Positions 21,401-32,290 of a stretch of DNA of 64,000 bases are shown piece by piece. The stretch's first letter is position 1, and each line of letters opens with the position of its first letter. The DNA is from Ypsolopha sequella. Lineage: Eukaryota > Arthropoda > Insecta > Lepidoptera > Ypsolophidae. The notes under the pieces are model-generated. The model worked only from the letters and a program-made list of their open reading frames with translations, searched no databases and was not told the DNA's origin. Location: positions 9,689,501 to 9,753,500 of the forward strand of contig OW203985.1 of NCBI GenBank assembly GCA_934047225.1, in the 5' to 3' direction. The translations under genes were made by a program, and so were the position numbers.

Positions 21401-21861
21401 TATGTCGTGTCGTCACTTTGGTCAGCATACATTCTGCAATTGGTCAGCATATTTTATAGAAAGTAATACGGCCAACAATTAGTCAGCATATTGATAGTAA
21501 GTTGCATTACTCAAGTGTTCCACTTTTTCGTGTTTACTTCAGTATTGAAAGTGGATAGTCAGTTCATGCTTGTGATTATCATTTATCACTTCTTGCTTGT
21601 TCCATTTATCGTTACGTGCATGTGATAACTGATAAGATGTGTTAGTAAATTTAAATATAATAAATAATATCAACGGTGGTAATTAGATAAGCTGTGGTAC
21701 TCTCTACTATCCTATCCACATCCTGAAGGCACGGTCTTCCCTACCATTACAGTGCTCCCCGGTCTACTCTTGGATATGCAATGGTTCCTGTAGTCTTATA
21801 AACCATTGGGCTTCAGGGGCTAGTGTAAATCCTTGGGTTAAGAGGAAAAAATCTGCTGTTC
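21401..21861. other. Unrecognised; short GGTCAGCATA repeats
   Basis: GGTCAGCATA or AGTCAGCATA occurs three times at 21419-21492. Nothing else was recognised. Confidence 0.4.
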
Positions 21862-22014
21862 CATAGAAAAGTTACATAGCTACCCGAAACAAATTGTATG
21901 AAATAACTTTTTTTTTTCTGATTTCTCAAATTTTTTTCACGAAAATTTGTTTGCATTTACGAGTACTGTCGCCAGTTTCCGGCTTCCGCAACTTCATTTT
22001 AACAACCTGTATAA
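21862..22014 (-). mobile_element. MITE family G, 5'-incomplete copy
   Basis: The reverse complement matches the left 150 bp of the element at 51746-51988 (CCAGTTTCCGGCTTCCGCAA, then ACTTCATTTTAACAACCTGT). Confidence 0.75.
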
Positions 22015-22239
22015 GAACATACTCTTCGCTGGACACCTAACAAGAATTTCTAAGATATTTTTAAATGTGACGTCATCAGAGATTTGTTTTAATTTTCCCT
22101 AGGTCGTAAATAAATTCTACACCTTAGTACGAAAATCCAGCTCAATCGGCCCAGTAGTTCTAGAGGACATGATTTGCTATTGTTTTTTTGACGTTAGGCG
22201 AAAAAGAACTTAGAAAAACAAATGTTCAGTTTTGAAAAT

Positions 22240-22330
22240 GAAAATGAAAATGAAAATTTCTTTATTTCAAAATAAGTTACCTAAATTATTAAAACTCTTG
22301 TTTCCACAGAAAGTTTCCTTGTGTAGTGGA
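22240..22330 (-). repeat. Retroposon tail with AAAATG repeats
   Basis: An AAAATG run (22235-22258) leads into TTTCTTTATTTCAAAATAAG, a layout like an inverted LINE or SINE tail. Low certainty. Confidence 0.35.
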
Positions 22331-22675
22331 AACTCGGCTCCTCCCAAAATATATTTAAACATAAAGAAATTAAGACGTTAATTTACAGTCTAATGCTTAA
22401 TAGGTATATCATATTTATATAATAAAACAATATAAAACCTACTTATTTAAATGAGTGTGACATAAAGATACTTATTGTTAATAATGTACGACTTTGTGCC
22501 GTATTAGAGATAGTTTGTAAGTTGTGTGTGAAGGTGTGTAGTGTATATGTGTGTGAAATGAGTGTGAGAGTAAATTGTATGAAATTCCTTACTTATGATG
22601 TTATAGATGATTTTTAAATGTTGACTATAAAAGAGGAAGTTTTGCTGTTATAAAATGAAAAAATATAAATATATC
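22331..22675. other. No recognised feature
   Basis: AT-rich with a TG-rich stretch at 22512-22573. Confidence 0.4.
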
Positions 22676-22800
22676 GTCACGACATGAGTCCCCGAGGGGG
22701 TGTCAGAGGTGTTCCGAGTGTGAAATGTGAAATGCAAGTCACAGCTGTCGTTCCCGTCCACACTCGGGTACACCGGCGTTTCACCGACGACGATTGCTGT
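22676..22800 (+). repeat. Dispersed repeat family I, copy 1
   Basis: CGTCACGACATGAGTCCCCG..AGAGGTGTTCCGAGTGTG..CCACACTCGGGTACACC. Other copies are at 26468 (partial), 50687 (minus) and 55153. Confidence 0.7.
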
Positions 22801-23477
22801 TATCTAATGTAATTAATAATGAATGCAAATCATTTTCCTGTTTTTCATGACGCCACTTTAACATACCTACCATGGATTTGCTAATTAATTGTTAGTTTAT
22901 TATTATATTACTTACTTGTGTCTATTGTACTATTATTTAATTAATTAAAAGTATTTACGAACTATAATACTATTTAATAATTCCCATAGCTTAATTTCTA
23001 AAAGATTTTTTAAAATATTTTTTCAGAGAATACACGTCTTTTTATGACATAGTTTTCATTATTTTGATAAATAAATTAACAATTATTTTTACGATTTTTT
23101 GTAGAATTGTCCGATATGACGTCACTTGAGAATTTTAGACATTATACTGATTGTGATGTGTGATTGCTTATAAAAAAAGTGGTCTGGCTCTGTCTGTCAA
23201 CTCATTTGTCATCCATCTATCAAATCAGTCGGAAACAAATTGTTATAAATTTATCTTGATAGCAAAGGACACATTTCTAAATAATCATTTCTTAAGTGAC
23301 GTCACACGAAGGTCAATGGAAGTTGCAGCTTTTTCGTAAAAATATTCATCATGAAGTGTTTTATACCACAAGTTGTAAAATATGGCTTATTAAAACTAAA
23401 TCTCGAAATGGTTTTCGAATTAACATACCTTAACATGATTTAATCTATTTGTATAGCAAATAATTCCGTATATCTGT
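22801..23477. other. No recognised feature
   Basis: AT-rich; nothing seen. Confidence 0.4.
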
Positions 23478-23640
23478 TGAATGAATGAATGAATGAATGA
23501 ATGAATACACACTTTATTGTACAAGGTCAAATAAAAAATTGAGTACAGAGTTTTGAACACACAATGTTGTACAAGGGCGGACTTATCACTTAAAGCGATT
23601 TCTTCCAGCCAACCTTTGGGTGGTGAAGAAAGTATTATTT
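23478..23640 (-). mobile_element. Jockey-like LINE 3' tail, minus strand
   Basis: A TGAA tandem run (about 23478-23505), then ACACACTTTATTGTACAAGG, GGGCGGACTTATCACTTAAA and GCGATTTCTTCCAGCC. Reverse-complemented it reads like the tails at 10318 and 25449. Confidence 0.65.
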
Positions 23641-23849
23641 TACGTAATGTGGAGGGGGATACCAATTTACAGAATACATAAATAAAAGAAGAATTGAAGA
23701 TCAATAAAATAATAATAAAACGATCTCAAGACAACTAATCATCAGGTGGCACATTAATATCATCAAAATAATTTATTGTGTTAGCTTCCATACGTGAAGA
23801 CGGTCTTGAAAGTTTCGTCTATTTGTTCGTGTTTATTAAGACTGTACCT

Positions 23850-24336
23850 GAGCCTAGAACATGACCAACTCCAGGCTATCTAGGATTCGTTTGAAAAAAT
23901 TCGGACTCTCCTTGTATTGAAAAAAAAATATTTGGTTTATTAACCTTTTCTCATGGGATCTTACGTATAAACAATGTACTAAGATTTATACTTTTGTCAA
24001 AAAACATTTTTTTTGCACCCTTTTTTTTTGGTTTTCAAACGTTCGCTTCAAGAACGCGGTTAAGAGATCAACTTGATTTTTTTTCATAAAATAGGTGATA
24101 GAAATATGAAGGTATATCACCTTAATTCAATATTTTTTTCCCTCCAAAATATTTCAGTATTAGCTAAAAACACACCAATTTGTTGTTTCGCTGCGTGATC
24201 ACTAGTATTACGCGTCCAAGAAAAAGAGGCCAAAGAGCCAACATATATTCGCCTCTATGAAAAGCAAATAAAGTCTTTGCCATTAGACTTATTGTGCTGG
24301 ACGGGTAATAAAAAAAGTTGCTAGAGTATGCCATCG
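23850..24336 (+). repeat. Dispersed repeat family H, long copy
   Basis: Matches 46290-46755 over its length (for example CAAACGTTCG, ACGCGGTTAAGAGATCAACT, TCACTAGTATTACGCGTCCA, GGTAATAAAAAAAGTTGCTA). A reverse partial copy is at 15721. No conserved ORF and no clear terminal repeats. Confidence 0.75.
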
Positions 24337-24564
24337 CGAAAGTCAATAATATAATAGTATAGCCTATACATACACCGTTATCATCGTCTCATACGACAGC
24401 GAATCCCGACATATTACCTGAATCAAGACCTTGGGAATAGAAATTTCGACCTATCTATCCATCACTCCTTACACACTATGGCCTGTAAAAAATACTCTAA
24501 TACGAATTATTGTTAGGGTAAAGGAATGTACCAGTCAACGCAAAAGTCAGATTGTAATTCTATA

Positions 24565-24752
24565 ATGGTATCGATTCGGCATAACTCGTCTTAACTTATT
24601 TACATAACTAACATAAATAACATTACAGAACTAACCTTATTTTAAGCGTCCTGTCTTTTTCTTTCTTTATCGAAAAGGCAAGGACAGAACGCTTAAATTA
24701 AGTTTAGTCCTGTCAAATAAATTAAGATGTGCTTTACCGAATCGGTACCATT
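24565..24752. mobile_element. Palindromic MITE family A, copy 4
   Basis: The ends AATGGTATCGATTCGG and CCGAATCGGTACCATT extend the terminal repeat of the family. It has a short extra segment (ACATAACTAACATAAATAAC) in the left arm. Confidence 0.85.
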
Positions 24753-25448
24753 GTCGTATATAGATGATTAAAAAATATATTAGTATTTATTTGAAATATA
24801 TTGTTTTTAATAAGAAGGCCTGAAATTAAAATCTAGATCTAGCCTGGACGTCGATTGGCGTTAGCTTGATTTCAGTAGGAATTCCCTTTAGTTTTGTTAT
24901 TATTCTTAGGTATTCTTAGGTACATCTAGTTTTGGAGAACCTGACTCATACTCATCAAGTTTTTATGTTGCAACTGTTTTTGGTAAAAGCCACCAAATAT
25001 TATAATGTATAATAGAGAAATATCCAAAACGTTCTCAAGAGGAACTTGGTGCTAAAACAAGTGTACGAGCTGAAACTGAACGGTTTCAGCACTTCCAGCC
25101 ATTTTGTGTTTTACGAGATCAGTCACCCTGTAGTTCAGAGATTAATTACTTTGGCAGATGAAGCAGAGTTAATAATAGAACAAATGAGTTGCTAGACTTT
25201 ATCATAACAAAATAAGGATGTTTTTAAACGCATTAAACTTTGTTGTGCATTTCTAAATTTACATTTGATGACGTAGGGCGAGGATAACTTTGTTACAAAT
25301 CTGTTGGAACTCTCATTATTCTTTCGCATTCCGTGATATTGAACATGTACCTACTACAAAACTAAAGCACATACTTCAACTTTTCCGAAGAAACATCACC
25401 GGAAATATACATTAATAATACGAAAAACCGGTCAAGTACGACTAGTTT
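24753..25448. other. No recognised feature
   Basis: AT-rich, with a scrap of family D start (AAAAACCGGTCAAGTACGAC) at about 25422. Confidence 0.4.
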
Positions 25449-25567
25449 GTCTAGAAGAAATCGCTATAAGTGATAAGGCCGCCAATTCTTTCATAAGTTT
25501 GTTCTTTTACCTGATTTATTTATGTTGGTGTACAATAAGGAGTATTTGTCTTGTCTTGTCTTGACAA
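25449..25567 (+). mobile_element. Jockey-like LINE 3' tail
   Basis: AGAAGAAATCGCTATAAGTG..GGTGTACAATAAGGAGTATT plus a TCTTG tail, nearly identical to 10318-10445. Confidence 0.65.
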
Positions 25568-26267
25568 GTATTTTATCAAATAAATTTGTAGATGATGTAT
25601 GAAAGAAACTGCAAAACTAAGATAGTCAAGTATTATTCCACATAGAATTGGAAAACTTGGTTTTCGATATTGATTTCTACTTGGTACTTGAAGCCGTTTT
25701 TGCGAAAAAGAACCTTGACACACGGACTGACAGACAAAGTATATGAGTTCCATTTTTTGGTTACGGAACCCCTAAAATTCGCAAAAAGTCAATATTTTTT
25801 ATTTGTTGCGTATACATTTCTGTATAGAGAAGGCCTTTTATCCAAAGAAAAATATTGGTCACATCCGTTTTGAATTGGCAAGCAATATTTTTCTCATACT
25901 TTTGCGGTAATTATTTCCGACTAATCATTTATTGCGTGTAACAGAAAATTCTGCCCCGTTAGCTATGTCGCGGAAAACAGGAACTATCCAGTTATATTAG
26001 AGCCATCTTACGGAAGGGCTCCTTCTAGTTGAAAGGCCTGTTTGTAATGGTTCAAGATAACTGCTTGCAGCAAAAATGCGGTCGTCTGGTAATTGGTTGC
26101 TCACTTGCATTATTGTTATTGTGACATTATAAAAGTTCGGTGACATTTCACTTACTGACAAAATAGCTTGCACAGTGGCACCATTTTAAATGAAATACTG
26201 ACATGGCAAATGGCAACACAAATCCTCGAAAAAATTGTTTCACTTTTCAGATTGATGAAATTTAAAC
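25568..26267. other. Mostly unrecognised; family D end scrap
   Basis: GACACACGGACTGACAGACA..GGTTACGGAACCCCTAAAA at 25715-25778 resembles the 3' end of family D. The remainder is unrecognised. Confidence 0.4.
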
Positions 26268-26315
26268 GAAAAAATTTGGCCAAATGCGAGTTGGACTCGC
26301 GCACAAAAGGTACCA
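26268..26315 (+). repeat. Family D 5' scrap
   Basis: AAAAAATTTGGCCAAATGCG then AGTTGGACTCGCGCACAAAA, the start of family D. Confidence 0.55.
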
Positions 26316-26467
26316 CCACATAATAATGTACATTATAAGAACATTATGGTAAACAACAACAATATAGAGCAATGTAACATCAAGGAAACAAAAAACAAGG
26401 CGCTAAAATGGTAGCGCCTGACAAACAATTCGGCACACTTTGAGTACGGAAATCTAATTTTAATTTT

Positions 26468-26590
26468 AAAGCATGTCAACACTCGGTACATCCGCGTTCC
26501 ACCGACGACTATTACGTCCCAAAATAATGGGTGGTAAGCCCTATCGCCGTTCGTCGGGCAGAAATACACGCTTTTTAGGGCACGCCTTTT
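26468..26590 (+). repeat. Dispersed repeat family I, partial copy
   Basis: CAACACTCGGTACATCCGCG..CGACTATTACGTCCC..GCCCTATCGCCGTTCGTCGG..CACGCTTTTTAGGGCA, shared with 55220-55320 and, in reverse, 50690-50790. Confidence 0.7.
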
Positions 26591-26840
26591 CCTTGCGACA
26601 AATAATAAAAAAAAAACGCATCATTTGCTCGAAAAGCGCGCCTTTGTTGCTTGAAATATTTAGCTTACTCAGTGAAAAAAAGTGTTTTGAGTTAAGAACC
26701 TGTGAATTGACATTTCGCATTTCATTTACTCACGAAACGTTCAGCAACTCCATAATTAACCGCTCAAGGGAAAAAGGGATAGCACACATCAGCATGGTGG
26801 CTATCTCTTTCTCTCTTTAAAGATTCCATACACATTGGCT

Positions 26841-26975
26841 GTGTTACTACAAAACGGTATTTAACTTTCGACAGTGTTTAAATCTGTTGTTGTCGCCTTT
26901 TCTTTCATATCGTAAAAAAGTGACAGCAACAGATTTAAACACTGTCTAAAGTTAAACACCGTTTTGTAGTAACAC
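26841..26975. mobile_element. 135-bp palindromic MITE
   Basis: Arms of about 58 bp, GTGTTACTACAAAACGGT.. and the mirror ending GTAGTAACAC, with a short spacer around 26905-26920. Confidence 0.85.
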
Positions 26976-26984
26976 CGTCTGAGG

Positions 26985-27064
26985 TTATATGTACACAATT
27001 ACACAGCGGAGTCTTAGTAATAGGGTCCCGTTGGTTACCCTTTGGGTACGGAACCCTAAAAATA
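26985..27064 (+). repeat. Family D 3' scrap
   Basis: CAGCGGAGTCTTAGTAATAG then GGTCCCGTTGGTTACCCTTT and GGGTACGGAACCCTAAAAA, the same as the end of the copy at 60146. Confidence 0.7.
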
Positions 27065-27323
27065 AGTACCTATAGCTGAAGTTGGCGTCAATATCTACTC
27101 GTGTTGTACAAAATTTAGTTTAATCAAAATACATTAAATCGAAATGAAAGAATTGCCATGCATCATTGAGTGTCGATTGATGCAATATGTTTTGCCCCAC
27201 ATACATTAATTCTATTCTAATGCGCCACCTATGCACATAAATCAATGCAACTTCCATATGCAAAATAGAACCGAGTAAGATGGTTGGTAATCAACTGGTT
27301 AGTTTTATAACTGGAGCAATATA

Positions 27324-27742
27324 CAGGGTGACTGGAAATTGCTCTTATTCCTCTCGGGGGAAGAAACTATGATTAATTTGGGGGTGACAAATCCGGCATT
27401 TTCGAGAAAATCGAAATTATTTGCTTTATTTATAAATATGCGAAATTTGGCAGATAAAAAACGCCAAAAAAAATGTTGTTGTTTTTTGGCCTGAAATTTG
27501 GCGTGAACTGATAGCTTACTGATTGGTCGATCTCCTTAAGGCTAAAAATAACTCAAACAATTGCAAAATCTCATGTTGCATGCCTAAAATCACGATAACA
27601 AAGAATTCAAAATTGAACTTTAAAATAAAAAAAAAATCGAAAATGGCGGATTTGCGACCCCCAAGTGATAGGGGTCAAATCACTCCAAATTAATCATAGT
27701 TTCTTCCCCCGAGAGTAATAAGAGCAATTTCCAGTCACCCTG
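27324..27742. mobile_element. 419-bp TA-flanked element with long terminal inverted repeats
   Basis: CAGGGTGACTGGAAATTGCT.. and the mirror ending CAATTTCCAGTCACCCTG, arms about 70 bp, TA on each side (27322-27323, 27743-27744). Ends and TA duplication suggest Tc1/mariner mobilisation. No transposase. Confidence 0.85.
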
Positions 27743-27744
27743 TA

Positions 27745-28395
27745 TGTACCATCGAAGAAATTGCCGCTGACCCAATTTTCACTCTTATGACTATTGCAAT
27801 TTGGGCGAAAAGTAGGTCTGCGGAGTTTTCCTCGATAGTACATGTATAAAATTATACGAAGACACAGATTACACGTGTGGATTTACTATGCTATTGAATT
27901 TATTTTTACCGTGAGTATCGACTTGGAAAAATTTTAATTGTAGCGGTAAAACAAAAGGCATCAAGTCAAGTATTCAGTAGTAATAATAGGTAGGTAGATA
28001 TATAACAGTATTATGTTATCGAGAAGGTGTTTTCCCAGTATCAGTATTACATGATTGCTACTCGTATAGGCGCAGACGCAGTGCTCTGTGCATGTTATTA
28101 TACCAAGAGAAACCACATTTTTATTCTTATAAACACGTGAGATATCTTGGAGATATGTTTCTCATCGAAAGAGATTGAATAAGATTATTAATAACGCTTC
28201 GAAAAAAAAAAAACGATACTTTTTCCACGTCGATAAATATCTTTGGAAATACGCCAACGATTATTTTTGCATGCACGTTTGCAATCTATTAATAACTGCA
28301 TAAATAAAATATAAGGGAGATATTCCCACGTTCTTACTTTTCTACCTATATTCTCCATAATACGAATTCAAAAAACGTTTTTTTTCGTTTCCCTC
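27745..28395. other. No recognised feature
   Basis: AT-rich; nothing seen. Confidence 0.4.
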
Positions 28396-28650
28396 TATGG
28401 CGGCACGTCTAACACGTTTGCCGCAAGAAGCGATTTGTGACCAGTGCTTACAAAAATGTATACTATATTGTTATAACTTACAAACGCAATATTTGTAATA
28501 TTAATACTATTTCAGCATGTTCTATTGCAAATTTTGTATTTAATATCTATTGTTATTTTTTTATTGCTTAGGCAATTTTTTATTATTATGTTTTATTTCA
28601 TTTTATTGAGGGGGGAGTATTATGGCGGCACGTCTAACACGTTTGCCGCA
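28396..28650 (+). repeat. Pair of exact 30-bp direct repeats, 225 bp apart
   Basis: TATGGCGGCACGTCTAACAC followed by GTTTGCCGCA occurs at 28396-28425 and 28621-28650. Each copy can fold on itself (GCGGCA against TGCCGC). The segment between is AT-rich and holds a 78-codon ORF (28525-28761) that runs across the second repeat. Confidence 0.8.
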
Positions 28651-28858
28651 TTCCTTTTAGATATGAATAATAGGATTCATCTTTCGTCAATATATATTAC
28701 ATACTTAACCATCAAACTGGTAGTAACCACTTATTTTATACCGCCCCTAAACCCTCTATAAACAATCCAGCATTACATAACACCAATTCTTTTACTGTAA
28801 CAGCAATACACTTATGGAACAGCTTTGCCGTTACACATGCGTGAAGCGTCGTCAATAA

Positions 28859-29018
28859 AGCTGATTGTGATGGCTTTAATTTTGGTTTTAGTGCTGTCAA
28901 AACAATATTTTCATCATTGCATTAAGTTCATAAGTGTTAAGAACAGAAGCTAAATTGCTTTGGAAAATTTCAAGTTTTGACAGAACTAAAACTAAAATTA
29001 AAGCCTGCAGAATCAGCT
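28859..29018. mobile_element. Palindromic MITE family J, full copy
   Basis: AGCTGATTGTGATGGCTTTA..GTGCTGTCAAAAC against GTTTTGACAGAAC..AAAGCCTGCAGAATCAGCT. Right-arm copies occur at 41206-41335 and 54795-54850. Confidence 0.8.
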
Positions 29019-29065
29019 GTAATATGTATTCAAAAACAAAATACAACAGTTGATAGTTTGACTTA

Positions 29066-29220
29066 GGGCCGATTTTTCAATTGACAGATAAAATTTATTC
29101 CTATGAATAAACTACGTTGGTTTCACTCTAACACCTTTTGTTTTATGAACTAGATATATAGTTTATAGATATAGTTTATTCCTAGGAATAAATTTCATCT
29201 GGCAATTGAAAAATCGGCCC
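29066..29220. mobile_element. 155-bp palindromic MITE
   Basis: GGGCCGATTTTTCAATTG.. and CAATTGAAAAATCGGCCC bound arms of about 55 bp that include TTTATTCCTATGAATAAA and its mirror. Confidence 0.85.
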
Positions 29221-29286
29221 TTAGTAAACTTAACAAGTTGAATATTAACTGAGTTTATATCACTAAAATTAGGGTGAGTGTCCATC

Positions 29287-29393
29287 ATAACGAAATAGAT
29301 AACAGCCTGATGAAGGTCGCTCTTAAGTTGACCGAAACGTCGAGTTTTCTCGCATAAATAATAGTGAGTCTTAGCTGTGTTATCTATTTCATT
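29287..29393 (+). ncRNA. Hammerhead-ribozyme-like motif (Penelope-type remnant candidate)
   Basis: Core CTGATGA (29307-29313), a stem II GGTC/GACC (29315-29318, 29330-29333), then GAAAC (29334-29338) and GTC (29339-29341). Hammerheads with short stem III are known in Penelope-like elements and use this CTGATGA..GAAACGTC order. Bases before the core (GAAATAGATAAC..AGC) pair with 29374-29390, giving a possible outer stem. However, pairing next to a cleavage site after GTC is poor, so activity is uncertain. Confidence 0.4.
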
Positions 29394-29488
29394 AACTGAG
29401 TTCCAAAGTATTAACCAATTTCATTTAGTTATTGTTGTATTTTCTGGTCATCATTTACATATCTAAACACTTTTATAGTATATACGAG

Positions 29489-29737
29489 TATGTCGCGGGC
29501 AGATCGTGGAATTAAGCAGATCGCAAAGTATGAATTAAAAATCTTTCATCAAAAGTCAAAACTAGGTGCGATGACGAGTGGAGCGAGGAGAAGCGTGTTA
29601 GGTTTACATGTAAATAAATTCAGGGAGCCGAGTGAAGCGGAGCGAAACGAGGCGACCCCCCTAGTTTTAACAGAACTATGATATGCCCAGGCAGACCATA
29701 ATATGCCCAATTCTACAATGTGCCGACGACACATATA
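29489..29737. mobile_element. Foldback element family E, copy 2
   Basis: Core GGTGCGATGACGAGTGGAGC and GAGAAGCGTGTTAGGTTTAC, ends TATGTCGCGGGCAGATCG and CGACGACACATA. A 63-codon ORF across the core arises from the GAGCG-type repeats. Confidence 0.75.
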
Positions 29738-30193
29738 AGTAGTTTATTATAAACTATAGCTTTACTTAAAATGTTTATTAGAATATATTTTAATTTTATC
29801 GTGTGAATAAAAACTTTCAAATACTATGGCACAACCCTCAACAATATCCCCATTGCCAAAGGTCAGCTGGTAGAAAATACTAATATCAAGCTATTTTTGT
29901 GCAACAAAGATTTTTAATATTAGTAGTTTTGGTTACGTAGCGGTAGGGTCAAAAGAGTCGCTTCTCCGAACTGGGTCATTATTAGCGCTATCAATTACCC
30001 CATGAATGAGTTGACACAGGCTCTGCGACCGACTGTGACAGACAGACAGACGGACGAGACGGTCCAGTTCCTCATCACCATATCCCAGATGACTCAAATC
30101 TGCATCCTGCTGCGGACCTAATTAACAATATTGGGTTACGAACTGTTAAAGAGGCCTTTACTGTACGCGCGACTGACAACTGTCAACTGTGGC
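29738..30193. other. No recognised feature
   Basis: No repeat shared in the window; a GACAGACAGACGGACGAGAC run at 30040 is simple sequence. Confidence 0.4.
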
Positions 30194-30303
30194 ATAATGA
30201 GGGCAGTTGGGACACGAGTGCTTTTTACGAAACGAAGAGAAGCAGAGTTTCCTTCGTTTCGTAATAATCTGCACGAGTGTCCCAATGTCTAATTATGTCA
30301 CTA
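30194..30303. repeat. Palindromic hairpin, head-type
   Basis: TTGGGACACGAGTGC..ACGAAACGAAG pairs with CTTCGTTTCGT..GCACGAGTGTCCCAA. The outer border is CATAAT/ATTATG. A related shorter hairpin is at 38350. Confidence 0.8.
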
Positions 30304-30527
30304 GGAACTAGGAAACTAGGAAGCCCATAAAGGCCGTTGCTATATTCTAGCCCTCATAGAACAATTCCTATCAAAGTCTAGGAAACGGATAAGTGTGACT
30401 AAGCTGCAGGTAGTAACTAGTAATTGGGCATTACAGGAACATCATTTTTGATCGTTAAAACCGAACTAAAACGTGTTTTTGAGAAAAATACTCACTTGTG
30501 TGGTTTTTCAGCTTACTACATATGTAA
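30304..30527. other. No recognised feature
   Basis: Short spacer; nothing seen. Confidence 0.4.
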
Positions 30528-30722
30528 AATTGGGCATATCATGTTCTGCCTAGGCATATCGTATTTCTTTTAAAATGACGATCGTCGCCTTGCTCACCTA
30601 ACACGCTCCTCCTCGCTCCGTTTTGCTCTGCTTGTCGCACCTATTTTAGACTTTTGGTGAAAGATTTTCTATTTCATACTTTACTATCTGCCCAATTCTA
30701 CGATCTGCCCACGAGATGTATA
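30528..30722. mobile_element. Foldback element family E, copy 3 (reverse core)
   Basis: AATTGGGCATATCATG..CACCTAACACGCTCC..CGCACCTATTTTAGAC..CTGCCCAATTCTACGATCTG. Same core as 29489, opposite orientation. Confidence 0.75.
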
Positions 30723-30821
30723 TCAGAATATAAGCAGATGCAAGTCAATCTGTTTTGTGACCATCGAACCTTAATCTATGAGATACATGCTCTATCACAC
30801 AAAATGAGTTATTAAAATATA

Positions 30822-31053
30822 CACTGGCCTGCAAAACTAGGTACTACACTTTTTAAATTTGATTTTTTTCTAAACTATAGAAGTTAGAGATTTAAAATAA
30901 TCACATAGTGAAGTTGTCCTTATAGTTCCCTATAGTTTCAAAGAAAGCTGATGAAATTTGCTATAAAACGTTTTTTATTTTAAATCTCTAACTTCTATAG
31001 TTTAGAAAAAAATCAGATTTAAAAAGTGTAGTACTTAGTTTTGCAGGCCAGTG
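30822..31053. mobile_element. 232-bp palindromic MITE with TA flanks
   Basis: CACTGGCCTGCAAAACTAGG.. and the mirror ..TTTTGCAGGCCAGTG, with TA at 30820-30821 and 31054-31055. Arms are about 75 bp. Tc1/mariner-type non-autonomous element. Confidence 0.9.
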
Positions 31054-31055
31054 TA

Positions 31056-31877
31056 GGTCGGTCAAAACACAGGAAAAGAGAACAAAATTGGCATTTATTT
31101 TGCATAATTGACATGTCTTTCGTTGGCTCATAGCTCTGAAACATAATCAGAATGAGAAAAATACACTATTTTTGTAATGTTCTCGGACAGTATGTCGAAC
31201 AGCACGATAGGTAACATTTCTAGAACTGCAATAGTTGTAAACTATTTTTGTATTCACAAACATAAATATTGTAAACACAATGGCAAATATTTCTTTTCTT
31301 CATAGATAAGTTCAAAGGCTTTAACACGTTAGCTGTCGTCCATGCACTACATATAGGGAATTCTGAGGCCCTGTTTCCACGTCCGTGCACTATAATTAGG
31401 GCGCACGCCCATTGTAGTTCAATGAAGTTAGTTTCTTTAATTGGACGTATTATGAGGTGAGAATTTGATTATTTGTGCACGTGTGGAAAACGTTTACTAC
31501 CATTTAGATCACGTATTTAGTTGAAGGGGTGAGAAGGTAATTTATTGCATAAACCAAATCGACATATCTACAGACCTGACCTAAATGCCTTGGACAGCAA
31601 ACGTGTTAAAATGTTATTTATTGTTATGCCGAGATCCAATATGAAAATTGTTTAACATTTAGACTTGAAAGCTGAAACATAAATTCATTGAACAGGAAGT
31701 AGATTTGTTATAGAGAGCAATGCTCTGTACAAAGTCAGGTGAAACACAATTTTCACGAAAAAGTACGAACCGAGTTTACGCAGGAAATAGCGATACAGCG
31801 ATAAGCATTTCATGTTGATTTCCTTCCAAACACCGACTTCTTTTGATTTTGTATGAACACTGTTTACAATTCGCGTT
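31056..31877. other. No recognised feature
   Basis: No repeat in common with the rest of the window; possibly unique intronic or intergenic DNA upstream of the splice-like signal. Confidence 0.4.
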
Positions 31878-31950
31878 CTGTTTCTTTCAGGTAAGTTTGC
31901 TGATGCTCTCTCTGAATACGCCTCTCACTCAGGCCGTCACGTTGGTAAGA
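31878..31950 (+). other. Juxtaposed acceptor/donor splice signals and possible 54-nt exon
   Basis: TTCTGTTTCTTTCAG ends at 31890 and GTAAGT begins at 31891. A pyrimidine tract, AG and a strong donor thus lie back to back, as in recursive splice sites of long insect introns. A second donor GTAAGA starts at 31945, so 31891-31944 could be a 54-nt exon. An inner acceptor (CTCTCACTCAG, ending 31932) would allow a 12-nt exon. One frame is open through it (KFADALSEYASHSGRHV). No gene can be named. Confidence 0.4.
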
Positions 31951-31955
31951 CCATG

Positions 31956-32096
31956 GGATCTAAAAGGGCCGACTTGGGTGAATCATAAAATGATTTGAAA
32001 GTAGGATGGAGTCAAGAGTTATTTCACGCGTGCAAAAGAGACGACATTAGAACGGAATCATAATATGATTCATCCAAAGCGGCCTTTTTAGAGGAC
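31956..32096. mobile_element. MITE family K, copy 1
   Basis: GGATCTAAAAGGGCCGACTT.. and ..GCGGCCTTTTTAGAGGACC form the terminal repeat. The inner TCATAAAATGATTTGAAAGT matches the two tandem copies at 55505-55790. Confidence 0.85.
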
Positions 32097-32116
32097 CATA
32101 TTATTATTATAGAATT

Positions 32117-32290
32117 AAAACTTGAAGATAATTCATGATTTATATAAAAACGGCTCACCTCAATACGTGTTATGATCGGGAAAGCCGACCAGTTTCAGCA
32201 GATTTAGACTGCCTTCATCTGGGCGAGTGAAGGCGTTTACGCGACACCGCGAACGAAGCGAATGCGTTTTCAGATGAAAAATAAGAGAAA
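32117..32290 (+). repeat. Half copy of palindrome family L
   Basis: AACGGCTCACCTCAATACGT..CCGACCAGTTTCAGCAGATT..GACTGCCTTCATCTGGGCG, the left arm of the palindrome at 53943-54183. Confidence 0.85.
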
